Shown here: positions 28,662-37,116 of the stretch, in pieces
How positions within the stretch are numbered: the first letter of the stretch is position 1
Layout: the number at the start of each line of letters is the position of its first letter
From: Hyphomicrobiales bacterium
GTDB lineage: Bacteria > Pseudomonadota > Alphaproteobacteria > Rhizobiales > Xanthobacteraceae
Length of the DNA stretch: 64,000 nt
Direction of reading: 5' to 3'
NCBI GenBank assembly: GCA_017305715.1
Contig: JAFKKG010000016.1
Location: 124,001 to 188,000, forward strand
Position numbers and translations under genes: made by a program
Notes under the pieces: model-generated
Database searches by the model: none
The model's input: the letters and a program-made list of their open reading frames with translations, nothing else
What the model was told of the DNA's origin: nothing

Positions 28662-28751
28662 GTCATGCCCGGGCTTGTCCCGGGCATCCACGTCCTTCTT
28701 ATCGGACGGCATAGCAAGTCGCGGATGGCCGGGACAAGCCCGGCCATGACG
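28662..28751. repeat. Palindromic repeat, type 3 (ATGCCCGGGC...)
   Basis: GTCATGCCCGGGCTTGTCCCG with GGCATCCACG on the left is mirrored by CGGATGGCCGGGACAAGCCC with GGCCATGACG on the right. It lies inside the probable operon between transglutaminase and alpha-E genes, and may uncouple their transcripts. A half-copy is at 39922-39949. Confidence 0.78.
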
Positions 28752-28780
28752 ATGTTTTGCTTATGGCCGCCCCAAAACCT

Positions 28781-29725
28781 CTAAATCAGATACTGCTTGG
28801 TGATGATTTCACCCAGCCGCGCGTTGTCCGCGATGAATTCCTGGATGAATTCATGGACGCCATGCTGGAAGATATCGTCCATATGGCTGTGTTCGAGCCG
28901 GTTCCGGACGCCGCGGGCATGGCGCTGGGCGGCGCCCTGGCGGCCATAGGCGACCCCGATCTGGTCGAGGTTCCGCACCAGATTGCTGTAGCAGCTCGCC
29001 AGCGAGCGCGGCAGCGTGTCGTTGAGGATCAGCAGATCCGCGATCAGCCACGGTTTCAGCGTTTCGCGATAGACCCAGTGATAGGCGGTCAGCGCCGATA
29101 CCGAGCGCAGGATCGAGGTCCACTGGTAGTAATCCAGCGGGCCGCCAACATGTTCCTCCTCGGGCAACAGCACATGGTATTTCACGTCGAGAATGCGGGC
29201 GGTGTTGTCGGCGCGTTCCAGATGCAAGCCCAGCCGCGAGAACCAGTAGGCGTCGTTGCGCAGCATCGTGCGGTAGGCCGAGCCGTCGAAGCGCAGCGAG
29301 GTCTCCTGCACGAAGCGCAGGAATTTTGCCAGTTCCTCGCGGCTTGATGTGCCTTTGCCCCAGACTTCCTGCAACTCGATCCAGGCCGAGTTGATGGTGT
29401 CCCACATCTCCGACGTCAGCGCGGTACGCACCGAGCGGGAGTTGAGGCGCGCCGCCTCGATGCAGTTCTTGATCGAGGAGGGGTTGGACGGCGAGAACGC
29501 GAGGTATTCGACGACGTTCTGCTCATTGGCTTCGGAATAGGCCTCGTAGAAGCTGGCGCTGACGCCGGCGGTGAGCAGCGCCGAGTCCCACTCATTGGTC
29601 TTGCCGATATAGGCGGCGGGAAGAGCCGTCACGCGCAAGGTCGCGTCGATGGTGCGCGCGAGATATTCCGCGCGCTCGACATAGCGGGCCAGCCAGTACA
29701 GGTTTTCGGCGGTGCGCGACAGCAT
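28781..29725 (-). CDS. Alpha-E domain protein
   Basis: A 314-residue all-helical protein of the alpha-E family, starting MLSRTAENLYWLARYVERAE, the family signature rich in Arg and Glu. Later LGLHLERADNTARILDVKYH repeats the helical pattern. Family members occur beside or fused to circularly permuted ATP-grasp enzymes and are thought to assist them; no activity is proven. The start is 2 bases after the ATP-grasp stop, so the two are tightly co-translated. Confidence 0.93.
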   Translation of the reverse strand: MLSRTAENLYWLARYVERAEYLARTIDATLRVTALPAAYIGKTNEWDSALLTAGVSASFYEAYSEANEQNVVEYLAFSPSNPSSIKNCIEAARLNSRSVRTALTSEMWDTINSAWIELQEVWGKGTSSREELAKFLRFVQETSLRFDGSAYRTMLRNDAYWFSRLGLHLERADNTARILDVKYHVLLPEEEHVGGPLDYYQWTSILRSVSALTAYHWVYRETLKPWLIADLLILNDTLPRSLASCYSNLVRNLDQIGVAYGRQGAAQRHARGVRNRLEHSHMDDIFQHGVHEFIQEFIADNARLGEIITKQYLI

Positions 29726-29727
29726 CT

Positions 29728-31146
29728 CTATTCGTCCAGAATCCAGGTGTCTTTGGTGCCGCCGCCCTGGCTCGAATTGACCACCAGCGAGCCTTCCTTC
29801 AGGGCCACGCGGGTCAGTCCGCCCGGGACGATGGTGACATGATCGCGCCCGGTCAGCACGAACGGCCGCAAATCGACGTGGCGGGGCGCGAGGCCCGAGG
29901 CTGTGCAGGTCGGGCAGGTCGACAGCGCCAGCGTCGGCTGCGCGATAAAACCCTCGGGCTCGCGCTTGAGCTTGTCGCGGAACGCCTCGATGGTCGCCTT
30001 GGTGGCGGCCGGGCCGATCAGCATGCCGTAGCCGCCGGAGCCGTGCACTTCCTTGACCACGAGATCGGCTAGATTATCGAGCACGTAGGCGAGGTCCTTT
30101 GGCTCGCGGCAGCGCCAGGTCGGCACATTTTTGAGGATCGGCTCTTCCGAGAGATAGAATTTCACGATGTCCGGCATGTAGGAATACACCGCCTTGTCGT
30201 CGGCGATGCCGGTGCCGACCGCGTTGGCCAGCGTGATGTTGCCGGCCGCGTAGGCCGACATCAGCCCGGGCACGCCGAGCGCCGAATCCGGGCGAAAGGT
30301 CAGGGGATCGAGGAAGTCGTCGTCGACGCGGCGGTAGATCACGTCGACACGTTTGAGCCCCTCGGTGGTGCGCATGAACACCTCATCGTTCTTGACGATG
30401 AGGTCGCGGCCCTCGACCAGTTCGATGCCGAGCTTGTCGGCGAGGAACGAGTGCTCGTAATAGGCTGAATTGTAGACGCCGGGCGTCATCAGCGCGACCG
30501 TCGGCTCGGCGGAAGCGGAGAGCGGCGCCACCGAGCGCAGTGCCGACAGCAATTCGTCGGGGTATTTTTCCACCGGCGCGACGCGGTGCCGGGCGAACAG
30601 GTCCGGAAACAGCCGCATCATGATTTCGCGGTTTTCCAGCATGTAGGAGACGCCGGAGGGCGTCCTTGCATTGTCTTCCAGCACGATGAAATTGTCGGCG
30701 TCGACCCTGATAATGTCGATCCCGGCGATGTGGACATAGACGTCGTGGGGCACGTCCTGGCCGTTCATTTCGGGCCGGAATACCGGGTTCTGGAAGATCA
30801 GATCGTCGGGGATAATATTGGCGCGCAGGATGTCGCGGCCGTGATAGATGTCCCGCAGGAACATGTTCAGCGCCTTGACGCGCTGCTTCAGCCCTTTTTC
30901 CAGGAGCGTCCATTCCTTGCCCGACATGATCCGGGGGATCACGTCGAAGGGGATCAACCGCTCCTGGGCGTCGGCTTCCCCGTAGACCGCAAAGGTGATG
31001 CCGATCCGGCGGAACAGCAGTTCGGCTTCCTGGCGCCGATACTCAAGGGCGTCCGGCGGCGTCTCCTTCAGCCAGCGGGAGAGTTCCTGGTAGGCCGGAC
31101 GGAGGTCCCCGCCTAGGCCGTTCATTTCGTCAAACGCGACTGCCAT
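29728..31146 (-). CDS. Circularly permuted type-2 ATP-grasp protein
   Basis: A 472-residue protein of the circularly permuted ATP-grasp group (formerly DUF404/DUF407). The ATP-grasp fold uses ATP to join a carboxylate to an amine through an acyl phosphate, so a peptide or amide ligase is predicted. Visible conserved blocks are NFIVLEDNARTPSGVSYMLE, TPGVYNSAYYEHSFLADKLG, VDVIYRRVDDDFLDP and VVKEVHGSGGYGMLIGP. It is the first gene of the triad with alpha-E and transglutaminase; anbu lies downstream. Substrate and product are unknown. Confidence 0.93.
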   Translation of the reverse strand: MAVAFDEMNGLGGDLRPAYQELSRWLKETPPDALEYRRQEAELLFRRIGITFAVYGEADAQERLIPFDVIPRIMSGKEWTLLEKGLKQRVKALNMFLRDIYHGRDILRANIIPDDLIFQNPVFRPEMNGQDVPHDVYVHIAGIDIIRVDADNFIVLEDNARTPSGVSYMLENREIMMRLFPDLFARHRVAPVEKYPDELLSALRSVAPLSASAEPTVALMTPGVYNSAYYEHSFLADKLGIELVEGRDLIVKNDEVFMRTTEGLKRVDVIYRRVDDDFLDPLTFRPDSALGVPGLMSAYAAGNITLANAVGTGIADDKAVYSYMPDIVKFYLSEEPILKNVPTWRCREPKDLAYVLDNLADLVVKEVHGSGGYGMLIGPAATKATIEAFRDKLKREPEGFIAQPTLALSTCPTCTASGLAPRHVDLRPFVLTGRDHVTIVPGGLTRVALKEGSLVVNSSQGGGTKDTWILDE

Positions 31147-31367
31147 AAATCCCGTCTATCTCTCCGAGCCATGCGACACAGTGCATGACTTCACAGGATG
31201 GTAGCAAGGGGCAGGCCAGCGCGATATGCAGGGGCTGAGGCATTTGGTATGGGGTGTTTTCCCGTGCTGCCTGAAAAACCGGCTGCCGGGTGCTTATTTC
31301 GGCAGCAAAGCCCGTGACTTCAGTGCGCTGGATGCGCAAAATCACAGGACAGGACAGGGAAGAAGAA
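31147..31367. other. Divergent promoter region of ATP-grasp and CinA-like genes
   Basis: These 221 bases separate two divergent genes and should hold both promoters. No repeat or clear operator was seen. AGGGAAGAAGAA before 31368 is the ribosome site of the plus-strand gene. Confidence 0.35.
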
Positions 31368-32105
31368 ATGAGTGAGATCGTCACAGCGGGCATTCTGGTC
31401 ATTGGTGACGAGATCCTGTCCGGCCGGACCAAGGACAAGAACATCGGCTTTATCGCCGAGTACCTGACCAATATCGGGATCGACCTCAAGGAAGTCCGTG
31501 TCGTCGCCGACGACGAGGCCGACATCGTCGCCGCCCTTGATGCACTGCGAAAGCGCTACGATTACGTCTTTACCACCGGTGGCATCGGGCCGACCCATGA
31601 CGACATCACCGCCGACAGCGTGGCCAAGGCATTCGGCGTCGGCATCGACCACCATCCCGAAGTGGTGGCGCGGTTCCGTGAACGCTGGACCGAGCAGGAT
31701 TTGAACGAGGCGCGGCTGCGCATGGCCCGGATTCCCGACGGCGCCGAACTGATCCAGAGCGCGACCATCCTGGCGCCCGGTTTCAAGCTCGGCAATGTCA
31801 TCGTGATGGCCGGCATCCCCACCATCATGCAGGCGATGATGGACATCATCGCGCCGAAACTGAAATCCGGCGTGCGGATGCTGTCGGATTCGGTCCGCGC
31901 CAATTCGCGGGAAGGCGACATCGGCGGGCCGTTGGGCGAGATCGCCAAGGCCCACCCCGACACCATCATCGGCAGCTATCCGTTCCAGGACGAAGACAAG
32001 AAGCCGAACACCAACCTCGTGGTGCGCTCGCGCGACCCGGAAAAGCTTGCGGCTGCGATGGCCGCGGTGAAAGAGATGCTGGCGAGTTTGAACACGCCCC
32101 GATAG
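31368..32105 (+). CDS. CinA/MoaB-type molybdopterin-binding domain protein
   Basis: A 245-residue cytosolic protein made of the MoCF/CinA N-terminal domain: [20 protein letters not shown] then [20 protein letters not shown] and [18 protein letters not shown]. In full-length CinA this domain acts on ADP-ribose or related pyrophosphates, while the C-terminal domain is an NMN deamidase. Here the deamidase domain is absent, as in many stand-alone forms. The function is therefore probably a nucleotide-sugar-type pyrophosphatase, but unproven. The ATG at 31368 is chosen by the purine-rich ribosome site and the family N-terminus. Confidence 0.88.
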   Translation: MSEIVTAGILVIGDEILSGRTKDKNIGFIAEYLTNIGIDLKEVRVVADDEADIVAALDALRKRYDYVFTTGGIGPTHDDITADSVAKAFGVGIDHHPEVVARFRERWTEQDLNEARLRMARIPDGAELIQSATILAPGFKLGNVIVMAGIPTIMQAMMDIIAPKLKSGVRMLSDSVRANSREGDIGGPLGEIAKAHPDTIIGSYPFQDEDKKPNTNLVVRSRDPEKLAAAMAAVKEMLASLNTPR

Positions 32106-32136
32106 CGGCGATCGAATTTTGAATGCAGGAGATATG

Positions 32137-32664
32137 ATGGCGACGGATCCCCAGGAACTGAGCGCGCAGGAGCGGGCCGGCAAGGCCTTTCCGGTGTCGT
32201 GGGATCAATTTCACCGGGATTGCCGGGCGCTGACCTGGCGGCTCAACGAGGTCGGTCCCTTTCATGCGGTGATTGCGATCACCCGCGGCGGCCTGGTGCC
32301 GGCCGCGATCGTCGCGCGCGAACTCGGCGTGCGCGTGATCGATACGGTTTGCATCGCAAGCTACGACCACAACAAGCAGGGCGAACTGCAAGTGCTGAAA
32401 GGCATTTCGGCCGACACCGCAGCGCTCGGCGGCGGCACCGGCAAGGGGCTGTTGATTGTCGACGACCTCGTCGATACCGGCAAAACGGGCAGGCTGGTGC
32501 GTGACATGATGCCGGACGCCCATTTCGCCACCGTCTACGCCAAGCCGAAGGGCCGGCCGCTGGTCGACACCTTCATCACCGAAGTGTCGCAGGACACCTG
32601 GATCTTCTTCCCCTGGGATACCGCGCTGTCGTTCCAGCCGCCAATCCGCGACGGAGCGGCGTAG
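32137..32664 (+). CDS. gpt: Xanthine phosphoribosyltransferase
   Basis: A type I phosphoribosyltransferase (175 residues) that converts xanthine or guanine and PRPP to XMP or GMP. It has [20 protein letters not shown] and the PRPP-binding motif [20 protein letters not shown]. The C-terminus [16 protein letters not shown] (W-x-x-F-P-W-D) is diagnostic of the bacterial Gpt group. The ATG at 32137 is favoured over the adjacent one at 32134, because AGGAGA at 32127-32132 is then better spaced. It follows the CinA-like gene by 31 bases and could share its transcript. Confidence 0.9.
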   Translation: MATDPQELSAQERAGKAFPVSWDQFHRDCRALTWRLNEVGPFHAVIAITRGGLVPAAIVARELGVRVIDTVCIASYDHNKQGELQVLKGISADTAALGGGTGKGLLIVDDLVDTGKTGRLVRDMMPDAHFATVYAKPKGRPLVDTFITEVSQDTWIFFPWDTALSFQPPIRDGAA

Positions 32665-32673
32665 CTCCGACGC

Positions 32674-32758
32674 CGTCATTGCGAGCATAAGCGAAGCAAT
32701 CCATCGCGCGGCAAAGAAAGTGTGGATTGCTTCGTCGTTTTCGCTCCTCGCCATGACG
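32674..32758. repeat. Palindromic repeat, type 1
   Basis: CGTCATTGCGAGCATAAGCG AAGCAATCCA is mirrored, with mismatches, by TGGATTGCTTCGTCG...GCCATGACG. It starts 10 bases after the gpt stop and is the most diverged copy of the family in the window. Confidence 0.78.
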
Positions 32759-32784
32759 GGTGCGGCAAACAATCGGGCCACCAA

Positions 32785-33408
32785 ATGCCCCTTCAAAACC
32801 GTGTCACGCCCACCGGCGACATCGTCGCTGACCCGCATCGCGGGCACTTCACCGGCAATCGTGGCATCATCCATGACCCCGCGACAAAGACCCTGCTGAA
32901 AAAACGCTGGGCGACCCCGGCCTGGATCATCTGCGTCTGCGAATTCAGAGGCTGGCGGCGCAAGGTGATGGGCACGCGCAGCTGGACCGAGCTGTTCTTC
33001 CTGGACGAGGCGACCGCATTCGCGGCCGGGCACCGCCCGTGCTTCTTCTGCCGCCGCGACGACGCCAACCGGTTTCGCGCCGCGTGGGAGCAGGGCAATG
33101 GCGTGGCCGATGTTCTGGCACGAGACATGGATGCGGTGCTGCATCGGGAGCGGCTCGATCACGGCAGCAAGCGGCTGCATCCGCTGCCGATGCCGCTAGC
33201 GAAATTGCCCGACGGCGCGATGGTGCAGGCGGGAGGCGAGAGCTATCTGATCGCGCAGGGCGCCGCGCTGCCGTGGTCGATGGCGGGCTATGGCGCGGCA
33301 GTGCGCGAGATTGGCGACGCGATGCTGCTGACGCCGCCGTCAGCTTTACGTGCGATCAGTGCTGGCTATCGACCGGTGCTGCACCCGAGTGCGGTTCGAG
33401 CTCCTTGA
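32785..33408 (+). CDS. Conserved hypothetical protein with CxxC motif, 207 aa
   Basis: The 207-residue protein starts MPLQNRVTPTGDIVADPHRG and contains FRGWRRKVMGTRSWTELFFL then ATAFAAGHRPCFFCRRDDAN. The CFFC pair after a histidine could bind a metal. I recognise the composition as a conserved uncharacterised family of this group but know no function. The ATG at 32785 is chosen; an upstream in-frame start at 32722 lies inside the palindromic repeat. The gene is convergent with the TctC-type gene, 2 bases from it. Confidence 0.7.
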   Translation: MPLQNRVTPTGDIVADPHRGHFTGNRGIIHDPATKTLLKKRWATPAWIICVCEFRGWRRKVMGTRSWTELFFLDEATAFAAGHRPCFFCRRDDANRFRAAWEQGNGVADVLARDMDAVLHRERLDHGSKRLHPLPMPLAKLPDGAMVQAGGESYLIAQGAALPWSMAGYGAAVREIGDAMLLTPPSALRAISAGYRPVLHPSAVRAP

Positions 33409-33410
33409 GG

Positions 33411-34373
33411 CTAATCGATCGAAATATGTGCCTCGTGCGCGACCTTGGTCCAGCGCGCGGTCTCAAGCCGCATCATGTCTCCGAATTGTTGCGGCGTCAT
33501 GGTTTCGGATTCTGCGCCTTCGTTGGCGAAAAAGATGCCAAGCTCGGGCGAAGCCAGCATCTTGGCGATCTCCTTGTTAAGCGCATTGACGATATCCGCG
33601 GGCAGTCCGGCCGGTCCCACAATGCCCCACCAGGTCCCGAGTTCAGCCCCCGTTTCCCCCGATTCCGCCAGCGTCGGCACGTCGGGCAGCAGCGCCGTCC
33701 GCTTGGTGCTCGTCACCGCAAGCGTCTTGACCTGGCCACCGCGGACGAGTTGCAGCGCCTGCGGCACGCTCGATACGAACATGTCGACATGGCCGCCGAC
33801 GAGATCGTTGAGCGCCGGCGCGCCGCCCTTGTAGGGAACATGCATCAGCTTCACACCCGCCGAGAGCGCGATCTGTTCGGTCGAGATCTGGTTGATGCTG
33901 CCCATACCGGCCGAGGCGTAGGTGATCTGGCCCGGCTTGCTTCTGGCGAGCGCGAACAATTCCCTGGCCGATTGCACCGGGAGCTTGTTTGATGTCGTGA
34001 CCAACAGCGGCGCGCGTGCGATGAAGGCAATTGGGGTGAAATCCCTGACCGGGTCGAACGGCAGGCTCTTCCTGACCGCCGGGTTGATGGTGAATGTCGG
34101 GGATACCAGCAGCAGCGTGTAGCCGTCCGGAGGCGCCGTCGCCACGGCCGTGGTGCCGATGATGGTGCCGCCGCCGCCGCGGTTCTCGACCACGACCGGC
34201 TGACCCCAGGCCTCGGTGAGTTTCTTGCCGATCGCGCGGCCGACGATGTCGTTCGACCCGCCGGGCGCGAACGGGATGATCAATGTGATGGGCTTGGACG
34301 GATAGGTTTGCGCGCGCGCAGCCGGACCCGCGAGGACGAGCGCAGCGGCAAGCAATGCTCCAGCCCTGATCAT
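33411..34373 (-). CDS. Tripartite tricarboxylate transporter binding protein (TctC/Bug family)
   Basis: A 320-residue periplasmic binding protein. The signal peptide (AGALLAAALVLAGPAARA) is followed by YPSKPITLIIPFAPGGSNDI, the TctC hallmark. GGGGTIIGTTAVATAPPDGY and TYASAGMGSINQISTEQIAL support the family. Bug proteins bind carboxylates and often occur as many orphan paralogues; here too no tctA or tctB membrane gene is adjacent. The ligand is unknown. Confidence 0.92.
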   Translation of the reverse strand: MIRAGALLAAALVLAGPAARAQTYPSKPITLIIPFAPGGSNDIVGRAIGKKLTEAWGQPVVVENRGGGGTIIGTTAVATAPPDGYTLLLVSPTFTINPAVRKSLPFDPVRDFTPIAFIARAPLLVTTSNKLPVQSARELFALARSKPGQITYASAGMGSINQISTEQIALSAGVKLMHVPYKGGAPALNDLVGGHVDMFVSSVPQALQLVRGGQVKTLAVTSTKRTALLPDVPTLAESGETGAELGTWWGIVGPAGLPADIVNALNKEIAKMLASPELGIFFANEGAESETMTPQQFGDMMRLETARWTKVAHEAHISID

Positions 34374-34501
34374 GGCGGGTCTCTCCCGGCGCCTGATGTT
34401 ACCCCAAGCGCGGTCGAAAATGACCTATAATCGGCCTGCCCGCGACCGCTATTTTAGCCGTCGTCAGGCCCGGCCATGACGGGGAGAGAGGGAAGCGGCC
34501 C

Positions 34502-35524
34502 TTAGCCCAACCTTTGTCGCGCCAGCTTCGCGCCCGCACCCAGCGCGGCGAGCTTGGCCTCCGCGATATCCCGGCGCATCGGCGCCATGCCACAATTGGT
34601 CGTGGCGACGATGTTGCTCTTGGGCACGAATTTCGACACCGCCTCGATCACCTTGACGACGTCTTCGGCGGTCTCGACCGTGTCGCTGGCAACGTCGATC
34701 ACGCCGGCCTGGATGATCTTGCCGGGGAGCAGCGCGAGCAGGTCGAGCGGCACCTTGGAATTGCGGCACTCGATCGCAACCTGCTGGATCGAGCTTTGGG
34801 CGATCGCCGGGAAAATCTCCTCGTACTGCCGCCATTCGCCGCCCAGCGTCTGTTTCCAGTCGGTGTTGGCCTTGATGCCGTAACCGTAGCAGATATGCAC
34901 GGCGGTGGCGCAGGTCAGTCCCTGCGCGGCGCGCTCCAGCGCCTTGATGCCCCAGTCCGAAACCTCGTCCATGAACACGTTGAAGGCCGGCTCGTCGAAC
35001 TGGATGATGTCGACGCCGTCGGCCTGCAATGCCCTGGCTTCCTCGTTCAGCAATTCGGCGAAGGCGAACGCCATCTTGACCCGGTCGCCATAATGGCCGT
35101 CGGCCACCGTATCGATGATGGTCATCGGCCCGGGCAGCGTGAATTTCAGCTTGCGCGTGGTATGGGCGCGGGCGATGCGCGCTTCGTCGGCGTGGACACG
35201 GCCCTTCAAGGTCAGCGGCGCCACCACCTGCGGCACCATCGCCTTGTAGCGGTCTTTCCGGATGCCCATCTCGACCTTGTGGACGAAATCGATGCCGTCG
35301 ACCTTTTCCAGAAAGCCGTGGACGAAATGCTGACGGGCCTGCTCGCCCTCGGTGACGATATCGACCCCGGAATCCTCCTGCAGCTTGATGGCCAGCAGGG
35401 TGGCGTCGCGCTTGGCGCGGGCGAGCTCGTCACCCCCTGATTTCCAGGGCGCCCACAACGTGTTCGGCTCGGCCAGCCATTCCGGTTTCGGCAGGGAGCC
35501 GGCGATGGTCGTTGGAAACAGCAT
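34502..35524 (-). CDS. MesD-like folate-independent methionine synthase (core-MetE family)
   Basis: A 340-residue single-domain protein homologous to the catalytic half of MetE. The start MLFPTTIAGSLPKPEWLAEP with LWAPWKSGGDEL resembles the MesD branch, which methylates homocysteine without methyl-folate polyglutamate. Likely zinc ligands are in VHICYGYG and ATTNCGMAPM; IIQFDEPAFNVF is the homocysteine-site region. MesD is described as needing a partner, MesX; no such gene is next to it here. GGGAGG precedes the ATG at 35524. The MesD subtype is my reading; a plain 'methionine synthase family' call is safer. Confidence 0.8.
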   Translation of the reverse strand: MLFPTTIAGSLPKPEWLAEPNTLWAPWKSGGDELARAKRDATLLAIKLQEDSGVDIVTEGEQARQHFVHGFLEKVDGIDFVHKVEMGIRKDRYKAMVPQVVAPLTLKGRVHADEARIARAHTTRKLKFTLPGPMTIIDTVADGHYGDRVKMAFAFAELLNEEARALQADGVDIIQFDEPAFNVFMDEVSDWGIKALERAAQGLTCATAVHICYGYGIKANTDWKQTLGGEWRQYEEIFPAIAQSSIQQVAIECRNSKVPLDLLALLPGKIIQAGVIDVASDTVETAEDVVKVIEAVSKFVPKSNIVATTNCGMAPMRRDIAEAKLAALGAGAKLARQRLG

Positions 35525-35658
35525 GGGAGCCTCCCGGTCGGTTTTGTTTGAGCGCCTGTCTGCCATGTCTTATGATGTCAGTACAGAACAACAAAAGCTG
35601 TTCAAAAGCACGAAGCGCGTCTTCAAACTGGACATCCGCGAATAATCCAAGGGGAGCC

Positions 35659-36363
35659 ATGATCGACCTGCACTACGCGCCGACGCCCAACGGCTGGAAA
35701 ATCTCGATCATGCTGGAGGAACTCGGGCTCCCCTATACCGTGATCCCGATCAACATCCGTGCCGGTGAGCAATTCAAGCCGGAATTTTTGGCTGTCAGCC
35801 CCAACAACCGCATCCCGGCCATCGTCGACCACGCGCCGGCCGACGGCGGCGCGCCGTTTTCGGTGTTCGAGACCGGCGCCATCCTGATCTATCTGGCCGA
35901 GAAGACCGGCCGCTTCCTGCCGGCCGACATGCGCGGCCGCTCGCAGGCGGTGCAGTGGGTGATGTGGCAAATGAGCGGACTTGGGCCCATGCTCGGCCAG
36001 CACGGCCATTTTGCGCTCTATGCGGCTGAAAAAATTCCGTACGCGATCGAACGCTACCGTGACGAGGCGGCGCGGCTCTACCGGGTGCTCGATACCCAGC
36101 TCGGCAAAACCGGAGCCTATGTCGCGGGCGCAGATTATTCGATTGCCGACATCGCCTGCTTCCCCTGGACCATGACCCACAAGGCGCAGGGCTTTACGCT
36201 CGATGATTACCCGAACATCAAGCGCTGGTACGCCGTCGTGCGCGCGCGGCCGCAGGTGCAGGCGGGGCTGGCGATCGGCAAGTTCGTGAAAGAGCCGTTC
36301 GACGAGGAAGCGCGCCGGAATATGTTCGGCGCGAAGGCGAAGGAGATGGCTGAACGAAAGTGA
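35659..36363 (+). CDS. Glutathione S-transferase family protein (YghU/YfcG-like)
   Basis: A 234-residue cytosolic GST. The thioredoxin-fold N-domain begins MIDLHYAPTPNGWKISIMLE, with the cis-proline in NRIPAIVD and the glutathione motif VFETGAILIYLAEKTG. The helical C-domain contains WQMSGLGPMLGQHGHF and YSIADIACFPW. The Asn after Pro-Thr-Pro (PTPNGWK) is typical of the bacterial disulfide-bond oxidoreductase group. GGGGAG precedes the ATG. It is divergent from the methionine synthase and is followed by a repeat. Confidence 0.92.
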   Translation: MIDLHYAPTPNGWKISIMLEELGLPYTVIPINIRAGEQFKPEFLAVSPNNRIPAIVDHAPADGGAPFSVFETGAILIYLAEKTGRFLPADMRGRSQAVQWVMWQMSGLGPMLGQHGHFALYAAEKIPYAIERYRDEAARLYRVLDTQLGKTGAYVAGADYSIADIACFPWTMTHKAQGFTLDDYPNIKRWYAVVRARPQVQAGLAIGKFVKEPFDEEARRNMFGAKAKEMAERK

Positions 36364-36372
36364 CAGCTCTCA

Positions 36373-36477
36373 CCCCTCATGGTGAGGAGGCGCTCTTGCG
36401 CCGTCTCGAACCATGAGGCCACAGATCGGCCTACATCCTTCGAGACGCGGCGAAGACGCCGCTCCTCAGGATGAGGG
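36373..36477. repeat. Palindromic repeat, type 2
   Basis: CCCCTCATGGTGAGGAGGCG on the left and CGCTCCTCAGGATGAGGG on the right enclose inner arms GCCGTCTCGAACCATG and CATCCTTCGAGACGCGGC. The left half has diverged (ATGGTG for ATCCTG) relative to the copy in the groESL operon. Confidence 0.78.
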
Positions 36478-36507
36478 ACAGATAACAAACACAAAAAAGG
36501 AAACGCC

Positions 36508-37116
36508 ATGATCGAATTCTTCTTCGACTGCTCCAGCCCCTGGACCTATCTCGCCTTCCACAACATCCAGCCGCTCGCAAAGGAGCTCGGCGTCGAGATT
36601 TCGTGGCGGCCGATTCTGGTCGGCGGCATCTTCAACACCGTCAATCCCAGCGTCTACGCCTCGCGCGAGACGCCGGTGCCGTTGAAGGCGCGGTACATGA
36701 AAAAGGACCTTGCCGACTGGGCGCGCTCCGCAGGGCTGGCGATCAAGATGCCGCCGACGGTGTTCCCGGTGAACAGCGTCAAGGCGATGCGCGGCTGCAT
36801 CTGGCTCGGAAAAGACATGGTGCCGTTCGCGCGCGCGGTGTTCGAGACCTATTGGGGTGGCGACAAGGACATTTCGCAGGACTCGGTGCTGACGGAAGTG
36901 TGCAAGAGCGTCGGTATCGACCACGTCAAATTCTTCGCCGGCATCGGCGAGCAGGCGATCAAGGACCAGCTCAAGGCCAACACCGACGAAGTCATGGCGC
37001 GCGGCGGCTTTGGATCGCCGACCATCTTCGTCGGCAAGACCGACATGTATTTCGGCAACGACCGGATGCCGTTGATCCGCGAAGCGGTGCTGCGGCTCCA
37101 GGGGAAGGCCGCCTGA
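36508..37116 (+). CDS. 2-hydroxychromene-2-carboxylate isomerase (DsbA/kappa-GST fold)
   Basis: A 202-residue protein of the DsbA-like thioredoxin fold. IEFFFDCSSPWTYLAFHNIQ holds the catalytic Ser in place of a Cys-x-x-Cys pair. AIKMPPTVFPVNSVKAMRGC and GGFGSPTIFVGKTDMYFGND (glutathione-site and C-terminal signature) fit the isomerase of aromatic (naphthalene-type) degradation. Here it more likely acts as a general glutathione-dependent isomerase, as no ring-cleavage genes are near. The stop overlaps the start of the next gene (TGATG). Confidence 0.88.
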   Translation: MIEFFFDCSSPWTYLAFHNIQPLAKELGVEISWRPILVGGIFNTVNPSVYASRETPVPLKARYMKKDLADWARSAGLAIKMPPTVFPVNSVKAMRGCIWLGKDMVPFARAVFETYWGGDKDISQDSVLTEVCKSVGIDHVKFFAGIGEQAIKDQLKANTDEVMARGGFGSPTIFVGKTDMYFGNDRMPLIREAVLRLQGKAA

